64,000 bases of DNA from Streptacidiphilus neutrinimicus (GTDB lineage: Bacteria; Actinomycetota; Actinomycetes; Streptomycetales; Streptomycetaceae), in NCBI RefSeq assembly GCF_000787815.1, contig NZ_BBPO01000016.1:53851-117850 (forward strand). The letters are read 5' to 3'. Made by a program: the position numbers and the translations under genes. Each line of letters begins with the position of its first letter. The stretch's first letter is position 1. Shown in pieces: positions 25,599 to 33,058 of this stretch. The notes under the pieces were generated by a model that made no database searches, had not been told where the DNA came from, and saw nothing but the letters and a program-made list of their open reading frames with translations.

Positions 25599-26184
25599 TC
25601 AGACATTCCCCCGCCGCGCAGCCACACCCGACCGGCGGCCTGGCAAGCGCGAACGACTCGTAGCCGCCGCCGTCCAGACGGTGCACGAACAGGGAGTCGA
25701 AGCCACGACGCTCGCGGACATCGCCAAGGCCGCCGACGTCCCCGTCGGCGGCGTCTACTACTACTTCAAGACCAAGGACGACGTCGTCGCGGCCGTCATC
25801 GACGCTCACTCCCAGCAGATCCGGACCACCCTCGGTCAGATCGAATCCCGGCACAGTTCCCCGAAGAGCCGACTCAAGGCCCTCGTCGCGGCGTTCGTCG
25901 CCCAGGGCGAGGCGGTTGCCCGGTTCGGGTGCCCGCTGGGTAGCCTCTGCTCCGAACTGGACAAACGACCAGGCGAGCCGAGCCTGGCCGCCGAGTTGAT
26001 GCGCCTGCCCATCGAATGGGCCGAGCGGCAATTCCACGCACTCGGGCGCCCGGACGCACACGACCTCGCCGTCGACCTCCTCGCCGCCTACGAGGGCAGC
26101 GCCCTGCTGGCCAACACCCTGCACGACTCCGATCTCCTCACCCGAGCGGCCGCCCGTATCGGCGACTGGATCGACGCCCTGTAA
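25591..26184 (+). CDS. TetR/AcrR family regulator, co-transcribed with the MFS pump
   Basis: The 197-residue regulator has its helix-turn-helix at about residues 22-66 (RERLVAAAVQTVHEQG, TTLADIAKAADVPVGGVYYYFKTKDDVV). The ligand domain has the FGCPLGSLCSELDK motif, shared with the TetR gene at 27665, so the two are paralogues (GCPLGSL in both). It overlaps the MFS gene by 8 nt. Its stop codon TAA directly borders the inverted repeat of an IS5-like fragment, so the end of the gene may have been changed by that insertion. It probably represses the pump through the palindrome at 23932. Confidence 0.9.
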   Translation: MTDQTFPRRAATPDRRPGKRERLVAAAVQTVHEQGVEATTLADIAKAADVPVGGVYYYFKTKDDVVAAVIDAHSQQIRTTLGQIESRHSSPKSRLKALVAAFVAQGEAVARFGCPLGSLCSELDKRPGEPSLAAELMRLPIEWAERQFHALGRPDAHDLAVDLLAAYEGSALLANTLHDSDLLTRAAARIGDWIDAL

Positions 26185-26580
26185 GAGCGTCCGCCACTGG
26201 TCGTAGGCTCGCAGTACCGCGAGGAGCAGGTGGCCGATGACGCCGGCCTCGATCCACCCGTCCCGCCGCCGGCGGATCGTGGTCGCCGAACAGGCCCGGT
26301 CAGCGACCCGCTCGTAGCCCATCCCCGAGACCAGCGCCAGGACAAGCCGGTCGAACACGACCGCGTCCGCGATCCGCGGGTTGTGGCACCCCAGCGGGTG
26401 CGAATCGGGCCGGGCAGGGATCTGCCTCAGGAACTCCTCACGGATCGGGTCGATGATGGACGCGGGCACGACGGACACGAACCCCCCAGATGGTCACGTA
26501 GCGCAGGCAACTCCATGATCATCAAACCCGTCTCCGTCGTGCCATCCTCTCCGTTCTGGCGTACTGGCCGACGCTCTACA
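26182..26580. mobile_element. IS5-like element, internally deleted (about 395 bp)
   Basis: The ends carry imperfect terminal inverted repeats: GAGCGTCCGCCA reads inward at 26185 and, on the other strand, GAGCGTCGGCCA at 26577, each flanked by TA. Between them is only the 5' part of a transposase gene on the minus strand. The element is too short to be autonomous and resembles a MITE. Its left end touches the stop codon of the TetR gene and its right end supplies TAG as the stop codon of the SDR gene. A third copy of the repeat lies at 28590. Confidence 0.6.
26187..26478 (-). pseudogene. IS5-family transposase, N-terminal fragment
   Basis: From a GTG at 26478 the frame reads SVVPASIIDPIREEFLRQI, VFDRLVLALVSGMGYERVA, SATTIRRRRDGWIEAGV and LAVLRAYDQW. 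This is the N-terminal (DUF4096-like) helix bundle of IS5-family transposases common in Streptomyces. About 100 residues are present; the catalytic DDE part (some 150-200 residues) is gone, replaced by the terminal repeat. Confidence 0.7.
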
Positions 26581-27496
26581 CGATGAAGCGGTGGATGGCC
26601 TCGTTGGCGTGGTCCTGAAACGACGGGTTGGCCAAGTCGGGGAAGATGTTCGCTTGGTCGACCAGGGGGCCCTTCAGCTTGTTGGCCGCGCTGGCGTAGA
26701 ACACGCCGCTGGACAGGGTCGGGTCGGTGACGCCGTCGACCAGTCGCTTCGCGCCGACCTCAAGCTTGTGGGAGATCCCCAGGGCGGGCAGGACGTACTT
26801 GGACGCCAGGCGCAGCGGTAGGGCGATGTCGTTGGAGGCCTGGGTGCCGGTGGTGGCGCCGGGGCTCACGGTGAGGAAGCGGCGGTCGGGGTGCTTGCGG
26901 GCCAGGTAGGCCATCCAGAGGGCCCCGATGTACTTGGCCTGCCCGAAGGCGAGGTTGAAGTCGGTCTTTCCGTCGGCGAAGTAGCTGCCGTCGATGACGG
27001 CGGCGAGTTCATCGGCAGAGGTTGAGGCGAAAGACGGCCGCTTCATCCGCAACATCGGAAGCCCCCTGGCTGCTTCGCTTCCGGCGAGGACCGCGACCTG
27101 GCCGAGCCGCCGCTCGGTCAGGAGTCCTTCGAGGAGGACGACGTGGCCAAGAACATTCGTCGCGAAGACGTTGGTGACCCCGTCAGCGGTCAACTCCATC
27201 GACCGCGGGCCGATGACGCCGGCGTTCATGACCAACGCGTCGACGGATCCGTCGACGGCAGCAAGGCCGGCTCGCACCGAGCCCAGATCGGCGACATCCA
27301 TGACGACGATGTCGAAGATGCGCCGGCCGGTGACGGCTTCGAGGTCGGCCTTTGCCGTTGTCGCCCGGTCTCGGTTGCGGCAGGCCAAGTAGATGCGGGC
27401 CGTCTCCGGTCGCAGAGCCAGCTGCCGGGCCACCTCCTTGCCGATCCCGACGTTGGCGCCCGTAATCATCACGGTCTTTCCCGTGAGTGTGCTCAT
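26576..27496 (-). CDS. SDR family oxidoreductase (retinol-dehydrogenase/protochlorophyllide-like)
   Basis: The 306-residue SDR is longer than classical ones. Cofactor motif TGANVGIGKEVARQLA at about residue 13, ACRNRDRA with an Arg that suggests NADPH, NAG near residue 90 (LVMNAGVIG), serine region AVLAGSEAARG, and FGQAKYIGALW with the YxxxK-type Lys/Tyr pair altered to FGQAKY. The missing catalytic Tyr at the usual place (Y-x-x-x-K reads FGQAK) makes activity doubtful or shifts the residue. It is divergent from the TetR gene at 27665, with an inverted repeat between. Its stop TAG lies in an IS repeat, so the original C-terminus may differ. Confidence 0.8.
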   Translation of the reverse strand: MSTLTGKTVMITGANVGIGKEVARQLALRPETARIYLACRNRDRATTAKADLEAVTGRRIFDIVVMDVADLGSVRAGLAAVDGSVDALVMNAGVIGPRSMELTADGVTNVFATNVLGHVVLLEGLLTERRLGQVAVLAGSEAARGLPMLRMKRPSFASTSADELAAVIDGSYFADGKTDFNLAFGQAKYIGALWMAYLARKHPDRRFLTVSPGATTGTQASNDIALPLRLASKYVLPALGISHKLEVGAKRLVDGVTDPTLSSGVFYASAANKLKGPLVDQANIFPDLANPSFQDHANEAIHRFIV

Positions 27497-27609
27497 CGGG
27501 ATTCCCTCTCATCTTCTGCAGGGCTGATCAGGTGGAACGGCTCATGCTGATTCGCGGGACCGGTGCTGCGTTGGCGAGTCCCACAGCCCTCAAAGTGGGT
27601 TGTGCAACT

Positions 27610-27631
27610 CAGTCTGACCCTGGCCAGACTG
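27610..27631. promoter_or_regulatory. Probable TetR operator between SDR and TetR genes
   Basis: CAGTCTG (27610-27616) and CAGACTG (27625-27631) form an inverted repeat with an 8-nt spacer in the 168-nt divergent region. Its half-sites resemble the ACTGAGT half of the operator at 23932, in line with the TetR proteins being paralogues. Confidence 0.55.
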
Positions 27632-27664
27632 GGCTGTCAAACTCAGAATCGCTACCATGGATGC

Positions 27665-28270
27665 ATGGCGAACAAGACGAGCGACCGGCCGCGACTCACC
27701 GCGAAGGGCGAGCGCGTCCGCGGCCGAATCGTGGAGGGGGCTGCGGCCTTGATCCACGAGCGCGGAGTCGCGGGCACCACCCTGGAAGACGTCAAAGGGG
27801 CAGCGGAGGTCAGCGGCTCGCAGCTCTACCACTACTTTCCCGACAAGAACGAGCTCCTGCAGGCGGTCATCGACCACCAGGCCGACACCCTGGTCAATCA
27901 CAATCGGCAGGCGCTCAGCAGTGAAGACGGAGTCGCAGCCTGGCGGGACATGCTGATCGCCGGGGTGAAGCACAGCCAGGCAAAGGGCGGCTGCCCACTC
28001 GGTTCGCTCGGCGGCCAACTCGCCGAGAGCGACCCCGAGGCCCGAGCCCTCATCGCCGCCGGATTCGAGCGATGGTCAGCTGCCATCAGCGAAGGACTCA
28101 GGTCGCTTCACGCCGACGGGAAGCTCGCACCCGGCATCGACCCGGACGCCCTCGCCACCACTATGCTCGCCGCCCTGCAAGGGGGACTGCTCCTCGCCCA
28201 GGTGCAACGGAGTACGCGTCCTTTCGAAGTCGCAATCGATACCGTTCTCGCCCTTGCCATCCGGACTTGA
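27665..28270 (+). CDS. TetR/AcrR family regulator
   Basis: The 201-residue regulator has its helix-turn-helix at about 20-62 (RVRGRIVEGAAALIHERG, TTLEDVKGAAEVSGSQLYHYFPDKNELL). The ligand domain has KGGCPLGSLGGQLAES, matching the GCPLGSL motif of the regulator at 25591. ATG at 27665 (MANKTSDR). It is divergent from the SDR gene and probably represses it and itself through the site at 27610. The two homologous TetR genes flank the IS fragment and the SDR, suggesting a local duplication. Confidence 0.9.
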   Translation: MANKTSDRPRLTAKGERVRGRIVEGAAALIHERGVAGTTLEDVKGAAEVSGSQLYHYFPDKNELLQAVIDHQADTLVNHNRQALSSEDGVAAWRDMLIAGVKHSQAKGGCPLGSLGGQLAESDPEARALIAAGFERWSAAISEGLRSLHADGKLAPGIDPDALATTMLAALQGGLLLAQVQRSTRPFEVAIDTVLALAIRT

Positions 28271-28589
28271 GACTCGAAGACCGGTAGCCGGCTGTACTCC
28301 GCCATGGGCCGCTGAACGATGCGTCGCAAGGCCACCAGGGCCGCCTCCGCGCGCCATCCGACGGCTCTGGCCGGGTCCCGCTCCCTGTGCAGTTCCTCAG
28401 TGCAGTTCCTCAGGCTCATCGTCGCATTGAGGCAGAGCGGCACGGCCCCCGGTGAGCGGCGGCGATGCGGTCCTCTACCTGAGGCACGGACGTCATCACC
28501 GTCGTAGCCTGGTCCGACGACCTGGCATACCCACCGGTAAGACACCCGCCCGCGCAGCCCCGCATCCGATAGCCCAGCTCAACGCCTAC
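28271..28589. other. Non-coding/decayed region next to an isolated IS repeat
   Basis: No intact gene is seen. The minus-strand frame 28108-28545 has a short protein-like piece (WRAEAALVALRRIVQR) but overlaps the TetR gene and has no start. A perfect 13-bp tandem duplication lies at 28388-28413. Confidence 0.35.
28388..28413. repeat. 13-bp tandem duplication
   Basis: TGCAGTTCCTCAG occurs twice in a row without mismatch, in sequence that appears non-coding. It looks like a recent slippage or repair duplication. Confidence 0.85.
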
Positions 28590-28604
28590 TGGCGGACGCT
28601 CTAA
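28590..28604. repeat. Isolated copy of the IS5-like terminal inverted repeat
   Basis: On the minus strand it reads TTAGAGCGTCCGCCA followed by GTA, the same as the right end of the element at 26182-26580 (TAGAGCGTCGGCCAGTA) apart from one base, and again next to TA. No transposase fragment adjoins it. Confidence 0.55.
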
Positions 28605-28623
28605 CCCAGCGCCCACGGCCACC

Positions 28624-28745
28624 CCCGCCGCCGCAGACGTTCCAGCCGATGGCCTGGTAGGTGTCGTAGACCGCGACGCCGGTGGCGGGTTGGCGACGGC
28701 GGAGACGTCGGCGTTGGTGCGGTTGGAGCAGCCGGTGACGGTCTG
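28624..28745 (-). pseudogene. Fragment of a secreted subtilase/sedolisin-type peptidase
   Basis: The minus strand reads TVTGCSNRTNADVSAVANP and, one base over, TGVAVYDTYQAIGWNVCGG. In intact S8/S53-like peptidases of actinomycetes the order is C-S-x-R-x-x-x-D-V-S-A-V-A-D-P-x-T-G-V-A-V-Y-D-T-Y-x-x-x-G-W-x-x-x-G-G-T-S, where the serine of GTS is the nucleophile. Here a single-base shift splits the motif and the GTS serine is replaced (GGGGG), so the fragment is dead twice over. Confidence 0.6.
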
Positions 28746-28942
28746 CGCGGGAACTCGGGTGGACCGGCCAACTCGCCGACATCGTCAGGAAGTTGTACGA
28801 ACCGCTCGGCGGACCGGCGAGGACAACCTCCCGGGAAGCTGACCGACATGCTTCGTGACAACTGAGACGATCGCGACCAGCCTGTGTTCGGTGCGTTGCC
28901 TGTTCGCGTGCGGGGATCGGCCGGCTGTGTGCCGGGGTGTGG

Positions 28943-29368
28943 CTACGCGGTGGGGTCGGGGCCGAGGGCGGCGTCGAGCAGGTCGCCGAGCTGGTCGATC
29001 TGGGCGGGCGTGAGGGCGCTGAACGAGGACTCGAGGACGGCGTCGGCCACGTCCTGTCCTGCTGCGCGCAGGCGCTCGCCCTCCTGGGTGAGCCGGTGCC
29101 TGACCGCCCGCCCGGGGCCCGGGACGCGTTCGATCAGGCCGCGGTCGGCCATTCGGGCGGCGAGGGAGCCGAAGGACTGGTCGGTCTGGAAGGTCAGCAC
29201 CGCCAGGTCGTGCAGTGAGGCGTCCGGCTGCCGGTGCAGGTGCCGGAGGGTGTCCCACTGCACGAGGGAGAGTCCGAGCGGGGCCAGGGCGCGGCTGAAC
29301 GCGCGGTGGTGGCGGTACTGCAGGCGCTTGACGGCCAGGGCGACCTCTGCGGGGCGGCGGTGCTTCAT
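28943..29368 (-). CDS. MarR family transcriptional regulator
   Basis: The 141-residue winged-helix regulator fits the MarR length. The winged helix reads LSLVQWDTLRHLHRQPDASLHDLAVLTFQTDQSFGSLAARMADRGLIER at about residues 35-85, the wing is PGRAVRHRLTQEGERLR, and the C-terminal helix is ALTPAQIDQLGDLLDAAL. The start at 29368 begins MKHRRPAEVAL; a poor binding site precedes it. It is divergent from the hydrolase/MBL operon, with a perfect 34-nt palindrome between, so it is the likely autorepressor and regulator of that operon. The inducer may be a lipophilic or phenolic substrate of the hydrolase. Confidence 0.9.
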   Translation of the reverse strand: MKHRRPAEVALAVKRLQYRHHRAFSRALAPLGLSLVQWDTLRHLHRQPDASLHDLAVLTFQTDQSFGSLAARMADRGLIERVPGPGRAVRHRLTQEGERLRAAGQDVADAVLESSFSALTPAQIDQLGDLLDAALGPDPTA

Positions 29369-29403
29369 GGGGGAGATCGTAACCCAGAAACAATCAGCTT
29401 GCG

Positions 29404-29437
29404 TATATAAGGAACCTGATCTAAGGTTCCTTATATA
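29404..29437. promoter_or_regulatory. MarR operator: perfect 14-bp inverted repeat
   Basis: TATATAAGGAACCT (29404-29417) and AGGTTCCTTATATA (29424-29437) are exact reverse complements with a 6-nt spacer. AT-rich ends make TATATA-type -10 boxes available on both strands, so a bound MarR dimer would block both divergent promoters. Confidence 0.85.
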
Positions 29438-29480
29438 GCTCGCTGTGGACCCCGCGAACCCCTTGAAGAGAGTTGGAACG

Positions 29481-30296
29481 ATGAGCACTCCCGTACCGGC
29501 TGGCACTCTCCGGCCCACCCGCACCCGCACCGTCGACGTCGAATCCGGCGGCCCGGCCGAGATCACGCTCCAGGACCGCGACCGCACCCGGCCGTTCCTG
29601 CTCCTGCACGGCGGCGGCGGGCCGGCGACCATGGCGGGCTTCGCCGACCTGCTGGCCGAGCGGACCCACTCCCGGGTCCTGCTGCCCACCCACCCCGGCT
29701 TCGCCGGCACGCCGAAGCCGGACGCGCTGACCGACGTCACCGCACTGGCCCGCGCCTATGTCGCGCTGCTGGACCAACTCGACCTGCAGGACGTGACGCT
29801 GGTCGGCAACTCCTTCGGAGGCTGGCTCGCCGCGGAGATCGCCCTGCTGGGCAGCCCCCGCGTCAGCGGCGCCGTGATCATCGACGGCGTCGGCATCGAG
29901 GTGGAAGGCCACCCGCCGACCGACGTCACCGGCCTGACCCCGGCGCAGCTCAAGGCCCACTCCTTCCACGACCCGAGCAAGGCGCCCGTGCCGCCGAAGG
30001 CCGACGGCAACGAGAGCGGCAACGACAGCGGTCCCAGTCCGGACGTGCGCGCCCTGATCGGCTACACCGGTCCCACGATGTCCGACCCGACGCTCGCGGG
30101 ACGGCTCGGCGACCTGCACGTGCCGGTCCTTGTGCTGTGGGGCGAAAGCGACCGGATCGTCACCCCCGCCTACGGCCGCGCCTACGCCGCGGCCATCCCG
30201 ATGGCGACGTTCACCCTGCTCCCCCGCACCGGACACCTGCCGCAGGTCGAGACGCCCGAGGAACTCCTCGGCGCCCTGCTCGACCTCGGCCGATGA
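29481..30296 (+). CDS. Alpha/beta hydrolase
   Basis: The 271-residue serine hydrolase carries an HGGGG oxyanion loop at about residues 43-47, nucleophile Ser111 in VGNSFGG, acid Asp224 in WGESDRIV and catalytic His252 in RTGHLPQVE. This is a complete triad of the esterase/C-C hydrolase type. The ATG at 29481 was chosen over 29445 because GAAGAGAG lies about 8 nt upstream and the earlier start falls within the leader. It is the first gene after the MarR palindrome and is followed after 29 nt by an MBL-fold gene. The substrate is unknown; lactone or ester hydrolysis fits the MBL partner. Confidence 0.85.
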   Translation: MSTPVPAGTLRPTRTRTVDVESGGPAEITLQDRDRTRPFLLLHGGGGPATMAGFADLLAERTHSRVLLPTHPGFAGTPKPDALTDVTALARAYVALLDQLDLQDVTLVGNSFGGWLAAEIALLGSPRVSGAVIIDGVGIEVEGHPPTDVTGLTPAQLKAHSFHDPSKAPVPPKADGNESGNDSGPSPDVRALIGYTGPTMSDPTLAGRLGDLHVPVLVLWGESDRIVTPAYGRAYAAAIPMATFTLLPRTGHLPQVETPEELLGALLDLGR

Positions 30297-30325
30297 CCTC
30301 CACCCCAGGAAGGGAAAAGTCCACC

Positions 30326-31081
30326 ATGCGCACCCCCTTGACCGTGACCCGGATCGCTCACGCCTGCCAGCTGATCGAGATCGGGAACATCCGGATCCTC
30401 ACCGACCCGTGGTTCACCCAGACCGAGACCTACTACCCGGGCGAGCCCCTCCACCTGGCCGCCGACGCGCTGGGCCCGATCGACGCGCTCGTGGTCAGCC
30501 ACGAGCACTACGACCACTGCGACCTCGACGCTCTCGTCGCCGCGGGCTTCGACCTGGCCACACCCCTGATCGGGCCAGGCACCGTCGCGACCCTCGCCCG
30601 GGGAAAGGGCTTCCGTGACATCCGGGCCATCGAGGCCTGGGAGTCGACCACGGTCGCCGGTCTCACCGTGACGGCCACCCCGGGCGCGCACGGCGTCCAC
30701 GAGGTGACTTTCGTGATCCAGGCCGACGGCCGCACCGTCTTCTTCGGCGGCGACTCCCTGCGCGTGCCCGAAATGGACGCGATCCCACAGCGATTCGGCC
30801 CCATCGACCTGGCGATTCTCCCGGTCAACGGCCTCTGCATCCGGCCGATGAACCTGGCTCAGGTCGTCATGAACGCCGAGGACGCCGCCGCACTCACCGC
30901 CGTGCTCCGGCCCACCCTGGCCGTGCCGCACCACTACGCGTTCCACAGCGGCCGGCTCGGCGACCGGATGATCACCAAGGGCGACCAGGACCCCCGCCAC
31001 TACGCCGACGCCGTCGCCCGCATCGCCCCCGACATCGACGTCCGCCTGGCCCTGCCGGGCGTCGCGGTCACAGTCCCCTGA
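30326..31081 (+). CDS. MBL-fold metallo-hydrolase (UlaG-like)
   Basis: The 251-residue metallo-beta-lactamase-fold protein has the zinc motif HEHYDH at residues 59-64 (His59, His61, Asp63, His64). Further likely ligands are ATPGAHGVHE (His), FGGDSLRVP (Asp) and PHHYAFHSG (His). The order and the start TRIAHACQLIEIGNIRILTDPW fit the UlaG-like/L-ascorbate-6-phosphate lactonase branch (DUF-type Zn hydrolases), which open lactones or cut phosphodiesters. The ATG at 30326 follows GGAAGGGAAAA. An alternative ATG at 30293 overlaps the hydrolase stop by ATGA. It is co-transcribed with the hydrolase under MarR control. Confidence 0.85.
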   Translation: MRTPLTVTRIAHACQLIEIGNIRILTDPWFTQTETYYPGEPLHLAADALGPIDALVVSHEHYDHCDLDALVAAGFDLATPLIGPGTVATLARGKGFRDIRAIEAWESTTVAGLTVTATPGAHGVHEVTFVIQADGRTVFFGGDSLRVPEMDAIPQRFGPIDLAILPVNGLCIRPMNLAQVVMNAEDAAALTAVLRPTLAVPHHYAFHSGRLGDRMITKGDQDPRHYADAVARIAPDIDVRLALPGVAVTVP

Positions 31082-31166
31082 CGCGCCGGACACCGCACCG
31101 AAGAACAGCCGGGAACTGACGTTCGGCGCGGCGAGCATGGACGGGCTCCAGGGGGCGGTCATGCGG

Positions 31167-31430
31167 TCAGGCACGGGTAGCGATGATCACCATGCCTTCG
31201 GATTCGTGCTCGTCGAACGTGTCGGTCACGCGTCCGCCGCGTTCTTCGCGGATGGCTACGGGAAACCGCCGGGCTCCTTCCATCATGGTCGTGATCTCCG
31301 GCAGGCGGTAGTAGTGCATGAAGTGGCGCAGCCAGCCGCCGGTTCCGTCCGGGCGCTGCAGTTTGATGGCGGTGAGTGAGGTGCGGCTGTGGGTGTCGTT
31401 GATGGAGTATTCGGTCCGCGTCGCGCCGCT
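31167..31430 (-). pseudogene. C-terminal fragment of an unidentified gene
   Basis: The frame reads EYSINDTHSRTSLTAIKLQ, GGWLRHFMHYYRLPEITTM, GARRFPVAIREERGGRVTD and EGMVIIATRA. It looks like real protein (balanced composition, GC-rich third positions), but the open frame begins within the coding region of the flavin hydroxylase in another register and offers no start. The end GMVIIATR resembles the last strand of a SAM-dependent methyltransferase, which I consider only a guess. It is probably the remains of a gene whose 5' part was deleted together with the 3' end of the hydroxylase. Confidence 0.4.
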
Positions 31431-33058
31431 CCTGGTTCGGCGAGGCGATGCGGAGCGACTCGGGTCGTGCCCAGCAGCGCGGCCCAGGTCGGTGCGTCGC
31501 GCAGCGCACCGCCGCATCGCGGTACGACGTCGAGCACCACCCGGTCGGGGCGCAGCAGGACGGCGTCGGCGCGGGACCGGTTCAGCCAGGCGGTCAGCGT
31601 GCCGTCATCCAGCACACCGGTCTCGCCGGGGAGCGGGTAGCCGTTCAGGCGGACGGTGCGGGCGCCGAGTGAGTCAGCGAGGGCTCTGACGGAGGCCCCG
31701 GGGGGTGCTGAGCAGAGCAGAGCGAAGCCCTCGCCGAGCACGTCGTCCAGTCGTGTCGGGAGTCCCTCGACGGTCACTTCGGGTTGGGGACACGGCCGCC
31801 CCACCAGGGAGCGGAACTCCCATGCGCCGCGCCTGACCAGGGGACCGGGCGTGAGGGCGGGGCTCATGTCGCGGCTGATCTTGTTGGTCAGACCCGGGAT
31901 GCGGCAGACGGCGGCGACCGCGCGGCGGCGCAGGGCGGCGGCCCTGTCCTGGCCGCCGGTCATGGCCCAGCCCATGGCGACGGCGAGCCGGATCAACTGC
32001 CGGGCGTGGGGCTTGCGTTCGGCTTCGTAGCTTTCCAGCAGGCGTTCGTCGGCGCGGCCGTCGAGGACGAGGGCGAGTTTCCAGGCGAGGTTGTGGGCGT
32101 CGCGCAGGCCCGCGCACAGGCCCTGGCCGATGAACGGCGGAGTCAGGTGGGCGGCGTCGCCGAGCAGGAAGACGCGTCCGAGACGCCAGCGGTCTGCGAT
32201 CCTGGCTCGGAAGGTGTAGCCGGTCGCCCGGAGGATCTCGAACGAGTCGGGGTCGGTGACGTGCACCCAAGGGCGTACCAGGCTATGGACGCGCTCGGCG
32301 TCCACCGTCTCGCCGGGGTGCTCCCCGTCGAGCAGGCGGAACTCCCAGCGGTACCGGTCCTCGCCGATGCGCATGAAGGTCGCCGCGCGGGCCGGGTCGC
32401 ATACTTGGTCGACGCCCTCCCAGGAGCGCACCGGCAGGTCGGTGCGCGCGTCCACGACCATCCACCGCTCTTCGAAGCGCAGGTCCTGCCAGTTCGCACC
32501 GATGGCCTGCCGGACGATGCTGTTGGCTCCGTCGCAGCCCAGTACGGCGCGCGCCCCTACCACCTGGCTCTGGCCGCCGTCGACGGGCCGCACCGTCACC
32601 CGCACCAGCCCAGCCCCGGACGCCTGGTCGGGGGCTTGCTCCACACCGGTGACCTCGACGCCTCCGCGCAGTTCGCATTCCGGGTGGTCGGCCAGGGCCT
32701 GGCGCAGCAGCCGTTCGAGTTCGGGCTGGTCGAACAGGCTGGTCTGCGGGTATCCGTGGCGGCCGAGTCCGTCGCGCCGGAAGGTGGCGAACACGCGGTG
32801 GCGGGCATCGAGCAGGCGCAGGCCGTTGGCGGGTCGGGTGATGGTCGCGAACGGCTCGGCGACGCCCACGGCTTGCAGGATGCGGCGGACCTCGTCGTCC
32901 ATCGCGACCGCGCGCGGCAGGGGGTAGACGTCGCGGTGGCGCTCCAGCAGCACCGTGTGCACGCCCCGGCGGGCGAGCAGGATCGCGGCGGTGACCCCGA
33001 CGGGGCCGGCGCCGACGATCACCACGGGTGCCGCGGCGGCGGCTCGCACGGTGGTCAT
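31283..33058 (-). CDS. FAD-dependent aromatic hydroxylase (MhpA-like), 3' end altered
   Basis: This class A flavin monooxygenase is encoded as 591 codons. FAD motif VIVGAGPVGVTAAILLARRG at residues 13-32, the LGCDGANSIVR (DG) motif near 180, and FLLGDAAHLTPPFIGQGL (GD motif) near 305. It resembles MhpA/3-(3-hydroxyphenyl)propionate hydroxylases, which use NAD(P)H and O2 to hydroxylate a phenol. Up to about residue 530 (LRDAPTWAALLGTTR) it follows the family; the last about 55 residues are Thr/Ser/Pro text made by reading another gene's remnant out of frame. It is the last gene of the catabolic operon, overlapping the FAH gene by ATGA. Confidence 0.85.
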   Translation of the reverse strand: MTTVRAAAAAPVVIVGAGPVGVTAAILLARRGVHTVLLERHRDVYPLPRAVAMDDEVRRILQAVGVAEPFATITRPANGLRLLDARHRVFATFRRDGLGRHGYPQTSLFDQPELERLLRQALADHPECELRGGVEVTGVEQAPDQASGAGLVRVTVRPVDGGQSQVVGARAVLGCDGANSIVRQAIGANWQDLRFEERWMVVDARTDLPVRSWEGVDQVCDPARAATFMRIGEDRYRWEFRLLDGEHPGETVDAERVHSLVRPWVHVTDPDSFEILRATGYTFRARIADRWRLGRVFLLGDAAHLTPPFIGQGLCAGLRDAHNLAWKLALVLDGRADERLLESYEAERKPHARQLIRLAVAMGWAMTGGQDRAAALRRRAVAAVCRIPGLTNKISRDMSPALTPGPLVRRGAWEFRSLVGRPCPQPEVTVEGLPTRLDDVLGEGFALLCSAPPGASVRALADSLGARTVRLNGYPLPGETGVLDDGTLTAWLNRSRADAVLLRPDRVVLDVVPRCGGALRDAPTWAALLGTTRVAPHRLAEPGAARRGPNTPSTTPTAAPHSPPSNCSARTEPAAGCATSCTTTACRRSRP

